Assembly: GCA_022749755.1 (NCBI GenBank)
Contig: CM040442.1
Location: forward strand, 2,506,663-2,570,662
Reading direction: 5' to 3'
From: Azadirachta indica
Lineage: Eukaryota > Streptophyta > Magnoliopsida > Sapindales > Meliaceae
Length of the DNA: 64,000 bases
Part shown: positions 35,712 through 47,467 of the stretch, in pieces
Position numbering within the stretch: the first letter of the stretch is position 1
Layout of the letters: every line of letters begins with the position of its first letter
Notes under the pieces: generated by a model
Databases searched by the model: none
Seen by the model: the letters and a program-made list of their open reading frames with translations, nothing else
Told to the model about the DNA's origin: nothing
Program-made: the position numbers and the translations under genes

Positions 35712-36672
35712 TTATGGTTTGTTGTACCTGGGATTACGCATCTTGAATGTTCGACGGCCAGGGTTATTCCCAAGGAGATCGCTCCATTGATCTCCAATGT
35801 TTCCAACTATCCTGTATCCACTCCCCTCAAGCTTTTTTCTTTCGTTTGATTTGTATTCGATTGTTGTATTTTTCGAGTATGATGCATCCCTGCGGCCACA
35901 AAATGAACTATTATCACGCACCCAAATATATATAGTTAACTTATTTATAAGTACAATGATTAAGTGCCTGAGGATAAGCTTCTCCCAAGTGCCATAGCCA
36001 ACCTTCTTCAGATTCATTTCTGTAGCATTTCTCATGTCTTTGTCTTCAGGCCTTGCCGACAGGAAAACAATCTTAACCCCTAGATCCGTCGACAGTGATG
36101 TGTAGAGTTCAAGAGCCTCATTCAATGCTGGTGATTTACCTTCCCTAAACCACTCAAAGAGTTTCGCTCCATCAATTGGTTCAGCCCTAAGTCATTCGCA
36201 CCATAACAATAAGTTAATAATATCAACTCATAAATGTTAACAAATTAATCAACTTAAAAAGTACCTACCCGAATCTATGCTGAGAAAAGTAGGGTAAATT
36301 TGAAAGCAAAGTCTGATCAATGTCACAGATCCATATGTCTTTGCCATCTGCTGCCAAATTCAGGCTTCGAGCATAGACATAAGCCGCAAGGAAAACAGTA
36401 GTCAAGTCGTTACTATACTGAGAGACTGAGCCTGACATATGAAGTTTTACGTATTCTTCACAGAATGGCGGAATAGTTGACTAGTCTCTAACATTATGTG
36501 TTTCTACACCAAGTCGCCAAATAGCGCAAGGGAAGTCGTCAAGAGTAACAGGCTCACCGCTGCCGCGCACGTCAGGCTGCCGTATGGGGTGGGGAATACA
36601 CAGGCCTGAAACCCGAAAATGGGATATTGCAAGGATGGTAGCTAGTGAAACCAAGAATGATCACACTCCCAT
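35712..36672 (-). pseudogene. AP7: acid phosphatase pseudogene with two nonsense codons
   Basis: Exons 36672-36269, 36186-35968, 35889-35712 on the minus strand. Frame is kept throughout, but TGA occurs at codon 4 (36,663-36,661) and TAG replaces the Trp codon of the RDW motif (36,483-36,481). Motif I has become WICDIDQTLLSNLPYF (both Asp kept, Glu to Gln), motif II VFLSARPE, motif III GNIGDQWSDLLG. Exon 2 is 219 nt, with three extra codons. The intron 2 donor is GC (CAG|GCACTT) rather than GT. Exons 2-3 remain well conserved, so decay is not old. Confidence 0.85.
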
Positions 36673-38364
36673 GGTGCTTTTTTCTTTTTTCGTTTTCTGG
36701 TGGAAGTATAAATGGACTACTTCAACTATGCAATTTTGCCTCCTTTATATAAGCGAAGTTTTGGGAAATGGCTTTAGGATTAATCTACCAAATCTTTTTT
36801 GAGAGATCCTTAAATGTTATTAAATTATTGCCCTACATATCTATAATAATGTGTTCAAATTATCCATATGAAAAATTAATGTATTATTTTTAATACCATA
36901 TGAAAAATTAATTGATTTTATTTTAATTTCTCTGTTATTCTTCCATGTTCTTATAAATATATCAGATTAATTACATCGTGTAGCCACATCATATTTAGAT
37001 CTATCTGGATGCATTTTGTTTTTTCTCTAATCGATCTCACGATTCATGTTTAATGAGAAAATTTCAATTTAGTTTTTAAGATAGAAAGAAATATAAGTTT
37101 AATTAAATTATTTTCTCTATTGTTCATAACCTTCCTTGGTATTTCTCGTTTTAGTTCTTAAGCTGAATATTCCTAAAAGAATTTTTTTACTAAATTTTAT
37201 AAAATAACACAAATAAAGTTTATAATTATTTGCATGCTATTTAAATGAAATTATATATGACAAGAAGAAATATGGGTTTGCATATATACCTATCATTTAA
37301 GCAAAATTATATATCACAAATTTTAGGAGGCTGTATGATGAAAACTCTCTTATAAGAAAAATCATCGAGCCACTAAAATGAAATTGAATCCAACAATTTG
37401 AATTAAAGTAAATAACATCAAAAATATTAAAGATGTTTGAGACTAATATTAAAAAAAAAATTGTTTCACTTTAATGACATTTTTTGAATATCAGGTACTT
37501 CCCAATAATATTTTATCTCTTTAATTTGAAGATATACACAACGATTCTATATGTTATTAAATAATTTGTTTGTCATTTATTTTCTAATTGTTCTCTTAAA
37601 GACCTAACCAGTCAATTTTAATTTAGCAATAAACAAAGAAACCAAACTTTGAAGTTAATAAGCAAAAAGTACCAACTGCTCTAATAAGTAAAGAATATCA
37701 TTTATCTTCTTCTTATTTTTTACAATATTATAGAAATTGAGTAATTTGATAATTTAGCTGTGAATAAGATTCAAATACTTTTTTTTTTAAAAATAAAATA
37801 CAAAAGATAAACATGTCATATTAAATCAAATGAACACGAGAAAAACAAGAATTGAATATCAAACAATAATCTTAAAAAATTTACTAATTAAATTAATTAG
37901 TACCTTTGAGTGATCTTCCAAAACAATGCGATTATAGAATATATTTTGATCATTTTTTTCTATGTGGCACACGTTGTCTCTCGAAGTGATAACTCTTTTT
38001 TGGACTTAAAAATATAAACTGCCAAAGATCCGAACTGAGAGCCCTACTATTAGCCCAAAAACCTAGGCCCAATCAATTGAAAGAAACCATCATTGACAGG
38101 GTTGAATCTCGTGCTACAGTACAGAATGGTCATAACATTTGAATAATAATATTTTCTTTGAACATAAAAAAAAAATTGAAAATAAACGAAAATGCATGGT
38201 TTAATACAACAGATGGCTATAGAATGAGCAGTAAGCACTCAAATTCGGCAATTATATGCCAATTTATTTGTTAATAATCTTATTGTAGACAAATACAAAT
38301 TTGGTGCGTACTTAAGGCACTTGCAAATTTATTCATTTATATTCCGATATTAATTATTATTTGA
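36673..38364. other. Upstream of AP7 / downstream of AP8
   Basis: AT-rich spacer without accepted genes. 38,000-38,100 repeats a phrase of the AP 3' flanks (GCCCTACTATTAGCCCAAAA). Confidence 0.5.
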
Positions 38365-39286
38365 TTATGTTTTGTAGTACATGGGATTAGGCAGCTTGAA
38401 TGTCCGATTGCCAGGATTGTTTCCCAGGAGATCATCCATTCATCACCAATATTTCCAACGGTTCTGTATCCACTCTCCTCAAGCTTTCTTCTCTTATTTG
38501 ATTTGCATGCAATTGTTGTATTTGCCAAATATGATGCGTCCCTGCAGCCCAAAAATGTCACTTAACGGTTAATACATGTCCAAATATACAGTTACGTATA
38601 TATACATATACACAAATACCTGAGGATAAGCTTCTCCCAATTGTGACATCCAACGTTCTTTAGATTCATTTCTATAACATTTCTAATCTCTTCTGGTCTT
38701 TCGCTCAGGAAAACGACCTTAGACTTGCAGTATAATAAAATTTTGTGGAGTTCATAACTCCATTGCAGTTGCGGGGCTTCGCCTTTCTTAATCCACTCGG
38801 GAAGCGCAACCTTATCAATTGGCAGCCCTATAATTTTCATACCATATGTTAATATATAAGAGTTTGTATCTATAATACCATTATTACTGTTAATTACGTG
38901 CCCGTAGCCATGTTGAGCATAAAAAGGTAAATTAGAAAGTGAAGTCTCATCTATGTCGAAGATCCATATGTCTTTGCCATCTTCAGACAACTTCAGGCTT
39001 CCAGCAAACTGAAAAGCTTCCAGCACAAGAGCTCTAGAGTCATCTTCATAATGAGGAGAGAAGCTTGACATATAAATTACATCTTCTTCATAAACTTTTG
39101 GAACAGTTTTCCAACCTCTAATATTATTCGTTTCTACACCAAATCGCCAACTCAGGCATGAGAAATCAGGATCAGGATCAGTGTTTGCAACGGGTTGTCG
39201 TAGGAGATTGGGAACATAGAGGCCTGAAGCTTGATGGGATATTGCTGAATTGCAGCTAGAAAGACGAAGAATGAAAATACTTCCAT
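38365..39286 (-). pseudogene. AP8: acid phosphatase pseudogene, intron 1 retained in frame
   Basis: Minus strand: exon 1 39286-38902, exon 2 38827-38620, exon 3 38541-38365. One base is lost in the signal peptide (~39,247). The intron 1 donor is GC (CGG|GCACGT). Exon 2 lacks two bases near its start (GCTGCCAATTGAT against GCTGAACCAATTGAT in AP7). Exon 3 has three single-base indels around motif III, net minus one, so the GDQWSDLL motif and the end are lost. Motif I WIFDIDETSLSNLPFYA is intact, while motif II is VFLSERPE. Retention of the 74-bp intron exactly offsets the 2-bp loss, so one open frame spans exon 1, intron and exon 2. Confidence 0.85.
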
Positions 39287-40390
39287 GTCTATATTGTTTC
39301 TGGCAACAGACAAAACAATTTGTTTCGGTACTCCGACTGGCCTATTTGCCTATAGCTATTTTATTTATACAAAGGCTACGTAATGTGAAATGACCTCAGG
39401 ATTGTGCTAAATGACCATGCTCGGTGATTCATCGAACTTATCCAGTTGTGCTGTAGCACATGCATGCAATGTTACTAACTTTTTGCTATATGTTCCATTT
39501 CCCATATGGAAAATTTATTAATGGAATTGATTCTTGAAGTTAGTGCATTGGCTTGCATAATAGAAATTATTATATCTAGTTCATAATGAGATTTAGGCAC
39601 ATGTGATTCATGTCTAATGGATATAATAATCACATTTTGCCTTTCTAGATTAACTTAATTTGAAAATCTAGAGGTTGTTTGCATCAATAATATCCTAGTG
39701 ATCATTTTGGGTTTATAATTTATCTTCTGAGATTGCTATCTTCAAGACTTGAACAGTCAATTTTGGTGGGCTATAAACGAACTCACAAAACTTTGAAGCT
39801 AATTAATTTGCAAAGAGTTTCTCTTACAAACGCATAAGCTCACAGCGATACATTTTATGGATCAAACCCAATTAATCACCAAACCAATTCTGAGCCCTAC
39901 TTTTTAAACTATAATATTTCTGTTTCTAGTATTATTTTGTGGGATTCGAACCTAAAAACTCTTGCATACTCTATCATAATATTTTGAATTAATTACATAA
40001 TACATTTTGAACATTTCTTTCCTTTTTCATTTTATTGTTATAAGTGGACATTGACTCTCGAAGTGATAATGTTTTTTGAATCTTAATTAGCATAGTAATA
40101 TTATAGTGAGGGAGGACGTAGAGTTTAGAATTAACTTAATTACTTATAAAAAAACATATAATTTAATGCAAATTCACATGCCAAAATTCATCAAATCGCT
40201 CTAATTCAAAGAGATAATGTTCATCAAACATTATATAACTACTAATATGTAAAAATGATTCATTATTTAACAGAACAGTATTTTATGAATTAATTAATTT
40301 TTATTTTACGGTTGAAATATTAAAAAACTTTTAACTATTCAATTATAGAATTCATTTTGAGTTTATTTCGCTATTGGTGCCTATAAAGAA
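39287..40390. other. AP8 upstream region
   Basis: No gene. 39,560-39,780 has inverted homology to 48,720-48,890 upstream of AP12. At 39,944 TTCGAACC (GGTTCGAATCCCACA on the minus strand) resembles a Pol III B box, but no A box was found. Confidence 0.5.
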
Positions 40391-40490
40391 GGGAGCTTGG
40401 AACTTGTATTTCCAGAAGATACGTAAATGAGGTTTGTCAAATGAAATTGGAGATATGCAGGCCTGACACTTGGTGCGATATTGCTGAAAT
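40391..40490 (-). pseudogene. Acid phosphatase relic joining exon 3 tail to exon 1 head
   Basis: 40,391-40,421 matches the RTFKLP region of exon 3 on the minus strand (GGGAGCTTGGAAC..TTTCCAG), and 40,440-40,490 matches the signal-peptide/propeptide part of exon 1 (GATATGCAGGCCTGA..GATATTGCTGAAAT). Everything between is missing, as expected from one internal deletion of a whole gene. Confidence 0.55.
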
Positions 40491-40841
40491 CGTTAAATTA
40501 TTTAAAGACGATGTTTGAACCTTTACCTTTTAAACTTTTGGGTTAAGTGACATTTTAACATGTATGCTTGATCTCAGGATCTTATATTCAAATTGTCCTA
40601 TATTGAAAACGTAATCGATTCTGTACCCCGATTCATGTAGATATCACCCTGAAAACGAACAGTAACCTATTGCATTAAACTGAATTTTAAAGTTGGACTC
40701 AAATCACAGCATTACAATGGCAAATGGAGCCTAAGCCACTGGCGTGTACATGAAAATTTATTCATAAATTAATGTCTGTGCATGCACAAGAGGCGCTTAC
40801 ATTTTAATTGGTTCCACAATTCCTAACTAATGAACAATTGA

Positions 40842-41923
40842 CTATTGAGTGTAGTACATTGAATTAGGGAGCTTGAAAGTACGGCTGCCAGGATAAGCCC
40901 CAAGGAGATCACTCCATTGATCGCCTATGTTTCCAACGATTCTATATCCACTCTTCACAAGCTCTGTTCTTTTAATTGATTTGTACTCCACTTGTTTCTG
41001 GTTCAAGTTACTTGAATTCCTGCATAAAAAAGGAAAAATTAATGTCCCTTAAAAGTAGTAAAACAATCAAACCCAAATCCTTAATCAATTAAGGCAGGTG
41101 CATTTCAGTAGAATTAATGATGTAAAAATTATATAGCTTATTAGTTGCTGCTTATATGTTCGCAGTTGAGGTGTGGTGTTTTTAGTTCACACCTATCTTA
41201 TGATGAAATTATTAAAAGAAATGCTTAATTACCTAAAGAGAAGCTTCTCCCAAGTGTGGTACCCAACTAGCTTCAGACTGCGTTCTGTGGAATTTCTCAC
41301 CGATTCCTTTCTGCCGGTCAGGAAAACAACCTTAATCCCCAGATCCAGTAATCTTCTGTAAAGCTCGAGACTCTCTGGCAACACCGGCGCTTCGCCTTTG
41401 AGTAACCACTCGTAGGCTGCCGTCTTATTAACTGGATCTGCACTGAAATTTTCATGAACATTTACATGTCATTAGATTTAGAACAATATTATAACATACT
41501 TACATAGCAACTAATAGTTTAACAATTACGTACGTACCCGAATCCATATAGAGCATAAAGTGGTAAATTAGAAAGCGAAGTATCATCTATGTCAAAGATC
41601 CATATGTCCTTTCGGTCGCTTGCCAGCTCCAGGCTTTCAGCATAACGAAAAGCTTGATCAGTAACAGCTCTCGAATCTTCTCTGTACTGGAGTCCTTGCA
41701 TGTAGTCCCCTACGTATCCTTCACAGATTTTAGGAACAGTAGTCCAATCTCTAATATTATTTGTTTCTACAGCAAGTCGCCAGCTCAGGCATGAGAAGCC
41801 AGGAAAAGACTCTCTGCCGGTGATGGGTTGTCGAAGGAGATTCAAGATTTTCAGCCCTGAAACCTGAAGGAATATTGATAAAATCGCAGCAACAGAAACG
41901 AAGAGGGACAACACAGTAACCAT
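40842..41923 (-). CDS. AP9: class B acid phosphatase / VSP-like
   Basis: Intact: exons 41923-41538, 41442-41233, 41019-40842 (minus), 774 nt, 257 residues. The start at MVTVLSLFVSVAAILSIF matches AP10; the longer in-frame ATG at 42,049 would read through the promoter block. Motif I is WIFDIDDTSLSNLPLYA (Glu to Asp at a non-catalytic site, both catalytic Asp kept), motif II VFLTGRKE, VEYKSIKR, motif III GNIGDQWSDLLG. The usual GDGKD before motif I is SDRKD here. Splice sites are canonical. Predicted secreted phosphatase or storage protein. Confidence 0.92.
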
Positions 41924-44114
41924 TCTGTATTTGTTTTCGATCGGTAGAAGGCAAACAGTGTGGTTGATTCTTCCGAAAGGCCAGTTTGTCTCCTTTATGT
42001 AGGAGCTCTTGAACGAAGTTGTCCTCTTAAGCTGAAGCATTATTATCACATGGATAAAGTGTTATTACATAATTAATTGATTAAATTATACTTCAATGTG
42101 GAAAACGAATTGATTCTTGAACTTTGCTTCGACAAATAATTTTTCTGTCATTGTCTCTCTTTTACCAAATTATTGTCCTGAATAAAAATAATGTGTTATT
42201 CGGCAAGTTTGCGAGGAGATGGTCTGAGAGATGAAAATTTTGGATAATATTTGAGACATGTACTATAAGAATAAGATTCATTTGTTGATTTACATAGTAA
42301 GAAACTAAAATGATATCAATCATAATCAGTTATATTTGGAAACTAAATCTCGGAAGATGTTATTACCATTTGAGTTTTTATTTGTTTTTTCTATAAATAA
42401 AAGTTTGTAATATGTTTTAGACATTTATTTCTCCATGTCTAAAAATTACTCAAGTAAACGAGATGGTTTTGTTTATCTAACCTTGCACATGTAAAGTTTT
42501 TGTTCATCATCATTTGTATTGTGTTCATTAATATTTGATGTGCATATATTCTTTCTCTGTGCGGTTCATATGCATTGGATGAACTACAACCTTTTCCTCG
42601 ATTTCTCATCTCCTTCAAATATCTGTGTTTTGTTTAAAATTGAGTCCACAATTGAAATTTAATAAAAATTTGAAAGAAAAAAATTTTGTAATATTCTTTT
42701 TTTTTTTAACGAAGAGTTATATAATCAGTGCATAATTAATTAATAATTAAAAAAAATAAATCATCAAACATTTCAATTTTAAAATGCATTGAAGTTCCAA
42801 ATGCATCAATATAAAAAAAATGAAATTAATTATTATTTATTAATTCTTGAAGTTGGTTTTCTTCATGTTACTTCCTAGTTCTTATAAATAATATTTATCA
42901 TGTTGAGTATGCATAATATTTAATGAATTGATGATGAGATAAAGGAAGAATCTTTGTTTAATTCCCTAGCCACATACAATACATGTGCACATGTGATTCA
43001 CATTGAATGGATTAACACAGTATTTTTCTTTTAATTATTTTGAAAATCTAGATGCTTAGTTAATTAATTTCGTGATTATCTTTTGAATTTTGAGTTTACC
43101 TCTGTTGAATGTTTTTCCTCTTTAAGGAACTTGAGTAGTAAATGTTGGTTGGCAATTAAAAAGACGAAAACTTATATTAAAACACTAACTGATGTGTGAT
43201 CAGCAATAACTAAAAGCTAAAAAACAAAACTTAATTTGAATTAAACTAAGAGAAATTTTGTAATATTACATTGAGACTTTCCTATCTAAACCGCTAAATC
43301 TTTTTCTGAAATTAAATTTAATTTAAAAAAAAAAATCAAAATTATCAAACTTATTTTACAACAGGAAGGCTTAAAGAGTTTTACATTGATTAAGTTTGAA
43401 ATTGCTAGCTTAATCAATGTCAAAATAGGTTTATGACTATAAGCATCAGTAGAAAAATTTTCACTGATTAAGTTATTTTCTCGCCGCCAAACATCTGTAG
43501 AATTCTAATTCATTTTCACTTCTCCTGTTTTTCTTTTTTGTTTTAATAAAATTTTTAGTTTGATCAATTAATCATAGAGAAATTCGAATTATGGAGGTCC
43601 CCAAATTTTAAGCAAATTTCACATAGGCTACCTTTTGTTGAAAAATAGACATCCAGGATCAAGCTGGGAGATGGAACATTCTTATATATATACGTATATT
43701 TTTCTAATAATTAAAGAACTTCTTTGTGTTTACAACTCGGTGAATGTAATATATAAATAATTTGGGATGCCAAATTTTGGTTTTATTGATTTTTTAGCCT
43801 TCGTATACTTATATGTACTCACTCATTTTTCTTTTTTTCTTCCTAACGATGAATAAAACATATAAGAATTGTTCTTGTGCATATCTTTATTGATCATTTG
43901 TCAACCACTCTTTGTGCTCGAATTAATTTGATTGATGGAGGTGTGATTTAATGAAGAAATAACTAGATTTATTCAAAAGTCAAAGTTCATGTTCATCAAG
44001 GCAGTAACTGGCCAATACATGAAAATTTATTCATAAATATTATTAACTGGTGCACAAGGAGGCACTTGCATTTTATTGGTTATATAATTATCCCCACTAA
44101 TTTACTACATTTGA
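41924..44114. other. AP9 upstream and AP10 downstream spacer
   Basis: AP9 core promoter block lies at 41,975-42,003 (minus: ACATAAAGGAGACAAACTGG). The rest is AT-rich with no accepted gene. Confidence 0.55.
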
Positions 44115-45123
44115 CTATTCTGCGTAGTACATGGGATTAGGAAGCTTGAAAGTTCGATTGCCAGGATAAGCACCAAGGAGATCACTCCATTGATCACCTA
44201 TGTTTCCAACGATTCTATATCCACTCTCCACAAGTTCTGTTCTTTTAATTGATTTGTACTCCACTTGTGTCAGGTTCAACTCACTTGAATTCCTGCAGAA
44301 GAAGAAAGAAAAAGATGATCTGTTAAAAGATTAAAACAATCAAAACCAAACAGTTAAATTAATTAAATAAATTAGTGCGTCTGTTTGTCTAAGTAATTAC
44401 CTGAGGAGAACCGTCTCCCAAGTGTCGTATCCAACCAATTTCAGATTGCTTTCTGTGGAATTTCTCATGAATTCAGCTCTACCCGTCAGGAAAGCAATCT
44501 TAATCCCAAGATTCAATAACCTTCTGTACAGCGTAAGACTCTCTGGCAATGCCGGCGCTTCCCCTTTCTCCAGCCACTCTAAAAACGCCGTCCCATTAAG
44601 TGGCTCTGTCCTGAAAATTTTACATATATAGTTATTAATTAAGAGGTATACATGAGATGATATAATTAATGCCAAGTATTAGCGAATAAGTGAAGAGCGA
44701 TTCCCACTAAAAATTCGCTATGATTAGTACATACCCGAATCCATACTGAGCAATGAAGAATACATGAGAAAGGCAGGTCTCATCTATGTCAAAGATCCAC
44801 ATGTCCTTGCCATCGCCACCAAGCTCCAAGCTTTCAGCATAACGAAAAGCTTCATAGGTAACGATTCTAGAGTCTTTCCTATACTGAGGCCCTAACAAGT
44901 AAACCGCCATGTATCCTTCACAGATTTTCGGAACAGTGGTCCAGTCCCTGATATTATTTGTTTCTACACCAAGTCGCCAACTCTGGCATGAGAAGCCCGA
45001 AAAAGGCTCTCGGGGGACGACGGGTTGTCGAATGAGATTGAAGGTTTGCAGGCCCGAAACCTGATGATGAGATGTTGCTAAAATTGTAGCAAGAGAAACG
45101 AAGAGTGACAACACAGTAACCAT
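44115..45123 (-). CDS. AP10: class B acid phosphatase / VSP-like
   Basis: Intact: exons 45123-44735, 44610-44401, 44292-44115 (minus), 777 nt, 258 residues. Signal peptide MVTVLSLFVSLATILATS, CQSWRLGVETNNIRDWTTVP, motif I WIFDIDETCLSHVFFIA, motif II AFLTGRAE, VEYKSIKR, motif III GNIGDQWSDLLG, C-terminus NPMYYAE. The CLSHVFF segment after motif I differs from the SLSNLP form and resembles AP11 and AP13 (SLSHVAF). TATATATAAGAGGAGGCAAA on the minus strand at 45,170-45,197 is its core promoter. Confidence 0.93.
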
Positions 45124-46435
45124 GGTGTATTATTTTTTATAGAAGAAACAGTTTGGTTAATTCTTTAGACGGGCCAATTTGCCTCCTCTTATATATAGGA
45201 ATTCCTTGTAAAATTACCTTAGCAGACATTGAACGCAGTTATCCTGTTAAGCTGAAGCACTAGCTAGCACATAGATGCAATGGTACTATGTGATTAATTG
45301 GTTTTTCATTTTTTTTTAATTTTTGGCAAACCCGTCAAAAACGGGGGATTTTATAAAAATGAAGAAACAGATAATCAATTGACAAGATACAGTATTATAT
45401 TACATGAGGAAAGTGAATTGATTCTTGAACTAGGTTTTTCTAAATAATATAATGATCATATTCTTTACCGATCAATTGAAGTAAATATTGGTGGCCAATA
45501 AAAAAAAATCTGTACTTAAGTCATTAATAAGAAAAAGAATAGATTTACTAGACTGCATACAAAAACTTTCAGTCATTCTAATAATATTGTATTTACAAAG
45601 AGTAACATAGCAATTGATTAATTTGTAATAAGATCATGGAGTATCATTACAGTATCAGTTCATTATTTATTGTAGTAAAAATAGATGTTTATTAAATTTT
45701 TATGATTCTACTATACATATTGATTGAGAAATGATGATAAAATAATTTTTTCTTTCCTTCCAATATTCTTACCACTAATTTGTAATCTTCAGCATTTTGT
45801 ATATAACTGCCCTTGGATATTGAAACTATACAGCTAGCAACACAAACCATCTTTTCCTGTACATTACATTCTAATTAGTTTTGCTTATTTTAGACTGTAA
45901 GAAACGTCTAGAAAAACGATAAGAAATTAACATCAGGGACTCCGTGTTGTGGAGGCTGGCTATTATATTATCATCAAAATTGATTGTTCAAGTTATATAG
46001 AAAACAAACTTTGAATTCGGTGGAACACTTACGTTATCCATAGTTAATTATTAAAGACATGTTTTGAGTATTAGCAGGTTAAATATTGGTTCTCAAACTC
46101 GAACCAATTTAAACAATAAAAAGATGATAGCCATCCATTTCCACCCTAATTAATAATAGGGAGGATATCAGTTGCCTATCGCAATATGAACTAATTAAAT
46201 ATTAAGCTCGATCGATCAATATAATATGTTATAAGCAATGAATTCTAACTTGGATTTAAATTATTCTTTAATCATCAACTTGGAGGGTCAAAACACACTA
46301 TTCCCACATGGCAAATTGAAAACTAGTAATTAATACATTGCATACATATGCACATGTGATACAACTCAACAGGATAAGTTCAATATGTGCAAGCTAGCTA
46401 GCTAGCCTGTAATTTGCTGCAATTCCGAGGCCTCG
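45124..46435. other. AP10-AP11 head-to-head spacer
   Basis: Divergent intergenic region of about 1.4 kb. It carries the AP10 promoter on the left and, on the right, AACAGGATAAGTTC (~46,368) and the AP11 core promoter. No gene between. Confidence 0.6.
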
Positions 46436-46462
46436 AAGTCTTTATAAAGAAGGCAAAAATGG
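46436..46462 (+). promoter_or_regulatory. AP11 core promoter block
   Basis: GTCTTTATAAAGAAGGCAAAAATGG: a TATA box and the shared GGC-AAA-TGG element, 60-85 bp upstream of the AP11 start. Confidence 0.6.
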
Positions 46463-46519
46463 CCATTCAAAGTATCAAGAAACCTTTTACATATCTATCT
46501 TGTGCAAAAGCAATACAGT

Positions 46520-47467
46520 ATGAGAGTTTTAAATTTCTTCTTCTTGCTAGCAGCTGCATTAAGTGTAGCAACAAGCAGTGCCAGAAGAGAGCCTGGCCCT
46601 GCAGGCTTCTCTTGCCTGAGTTGGCGACTTGCTGTGGAAACACATAATATTAGAGATTGGAAAACTGTTCCAAAAGTTTGCGGAAATCATGTTGCCGAAT
46701 ACATGTTGGGCAACCAGTACCAGGAAGACTCGAAAGTCGTCGCGTATGAGGCTTTCAGGTATGCCAAAAGCTTAGACCTGGTCGAAGACGGCAAGGATAT
46801 ATGGATCTTTGATGTAGATGAGACTTCACTCTCCCATGTGGCTTTTTTTGCTCAATATGGATTCGGGTAAGTGATGATGAAATTATTATGTTCTGTTGGA
46901 TTGATTTATAGCATGAGACAAATATGTACCATCATTTGATTTTAATGGTGTGAGAATTTCAGGACGGAGAGATATAATCCGATAGAGCTCGTGAAGTTTT
47001 TCAACAAAGGCATATCACCCGCATTGCCTGAGAGTCTTAATCTGTACAACAAGTTACTGTGTCTAGGCTTTAAGATTGTTTTCCTAACAGGAAGAGCCGA
47101 ATTCATGAGAAATTCTACAGAGACCAATCTAAAGAATGTCGGATACCACACTTGGGAGAAGGTTATTCTCAGGTAATTAAGCAAGCACATTATTATGATT
47201 CTAGAGACTGAAAATTTACTTGGTTCATTTAATTAGAAAATTGATTTGATTATCTTAATCTTTGAATTAAGAGACCTTCTCTGTCGCAGGGATTGGAGCG
47301 ACTTGAACTTAACTCAAGAGGAGTACAAATCAGCTAAAAGAAGAGAGCTTGTGGAGAGTGGATATAGAATCGTTGGAAACGTAGGTGATCAATGGAGTGA
47401 TCTCCTTGGAGCATATCCTGGAAATCGCACTTTCAAGCTTCCTAATCCTATGTATTACGGAGCATAA
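46520..47467 (+). CDS. AP11: class B acid phosphatase / VSP-like
   Basis: Intact: exons 46520-46866, 46963-47172, 47290-47467, 735 nt, 244 residues. The start MRVLNFFFLLAAALSVA was preferred over an in-frame ATG six codons upstream because it begins the signal peptide directly; either is possible. The propeptide between signal and CLSWRLAVETHNI is short. Motif I WIFDVDETSLSHVAFFA, motif II VFLTGRAE, EEYKSAKR, motif III GNVGDQWSDLLG are complete. Closest by eye to AP13. Confidence 0.92.

Noticed and set aside
39936..39960. GGTTCGAATCCCACA on the minus strand as a tRNA or SINE B box
   Set aside because: No A box or cloverleaf could be placed around it; left as a comment only.
41924..42049. N-terminal extension of AP9 by 42 codons
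   Set aside because: The extension overlaps the conserved TATA-GGAGGCAAA promoter block, so it is untranslated.
45325..45350. CCCGTCAAAAACGGG mini hairpin
   Set aside because: Only five base pairs; expected by chance in 64 kb.
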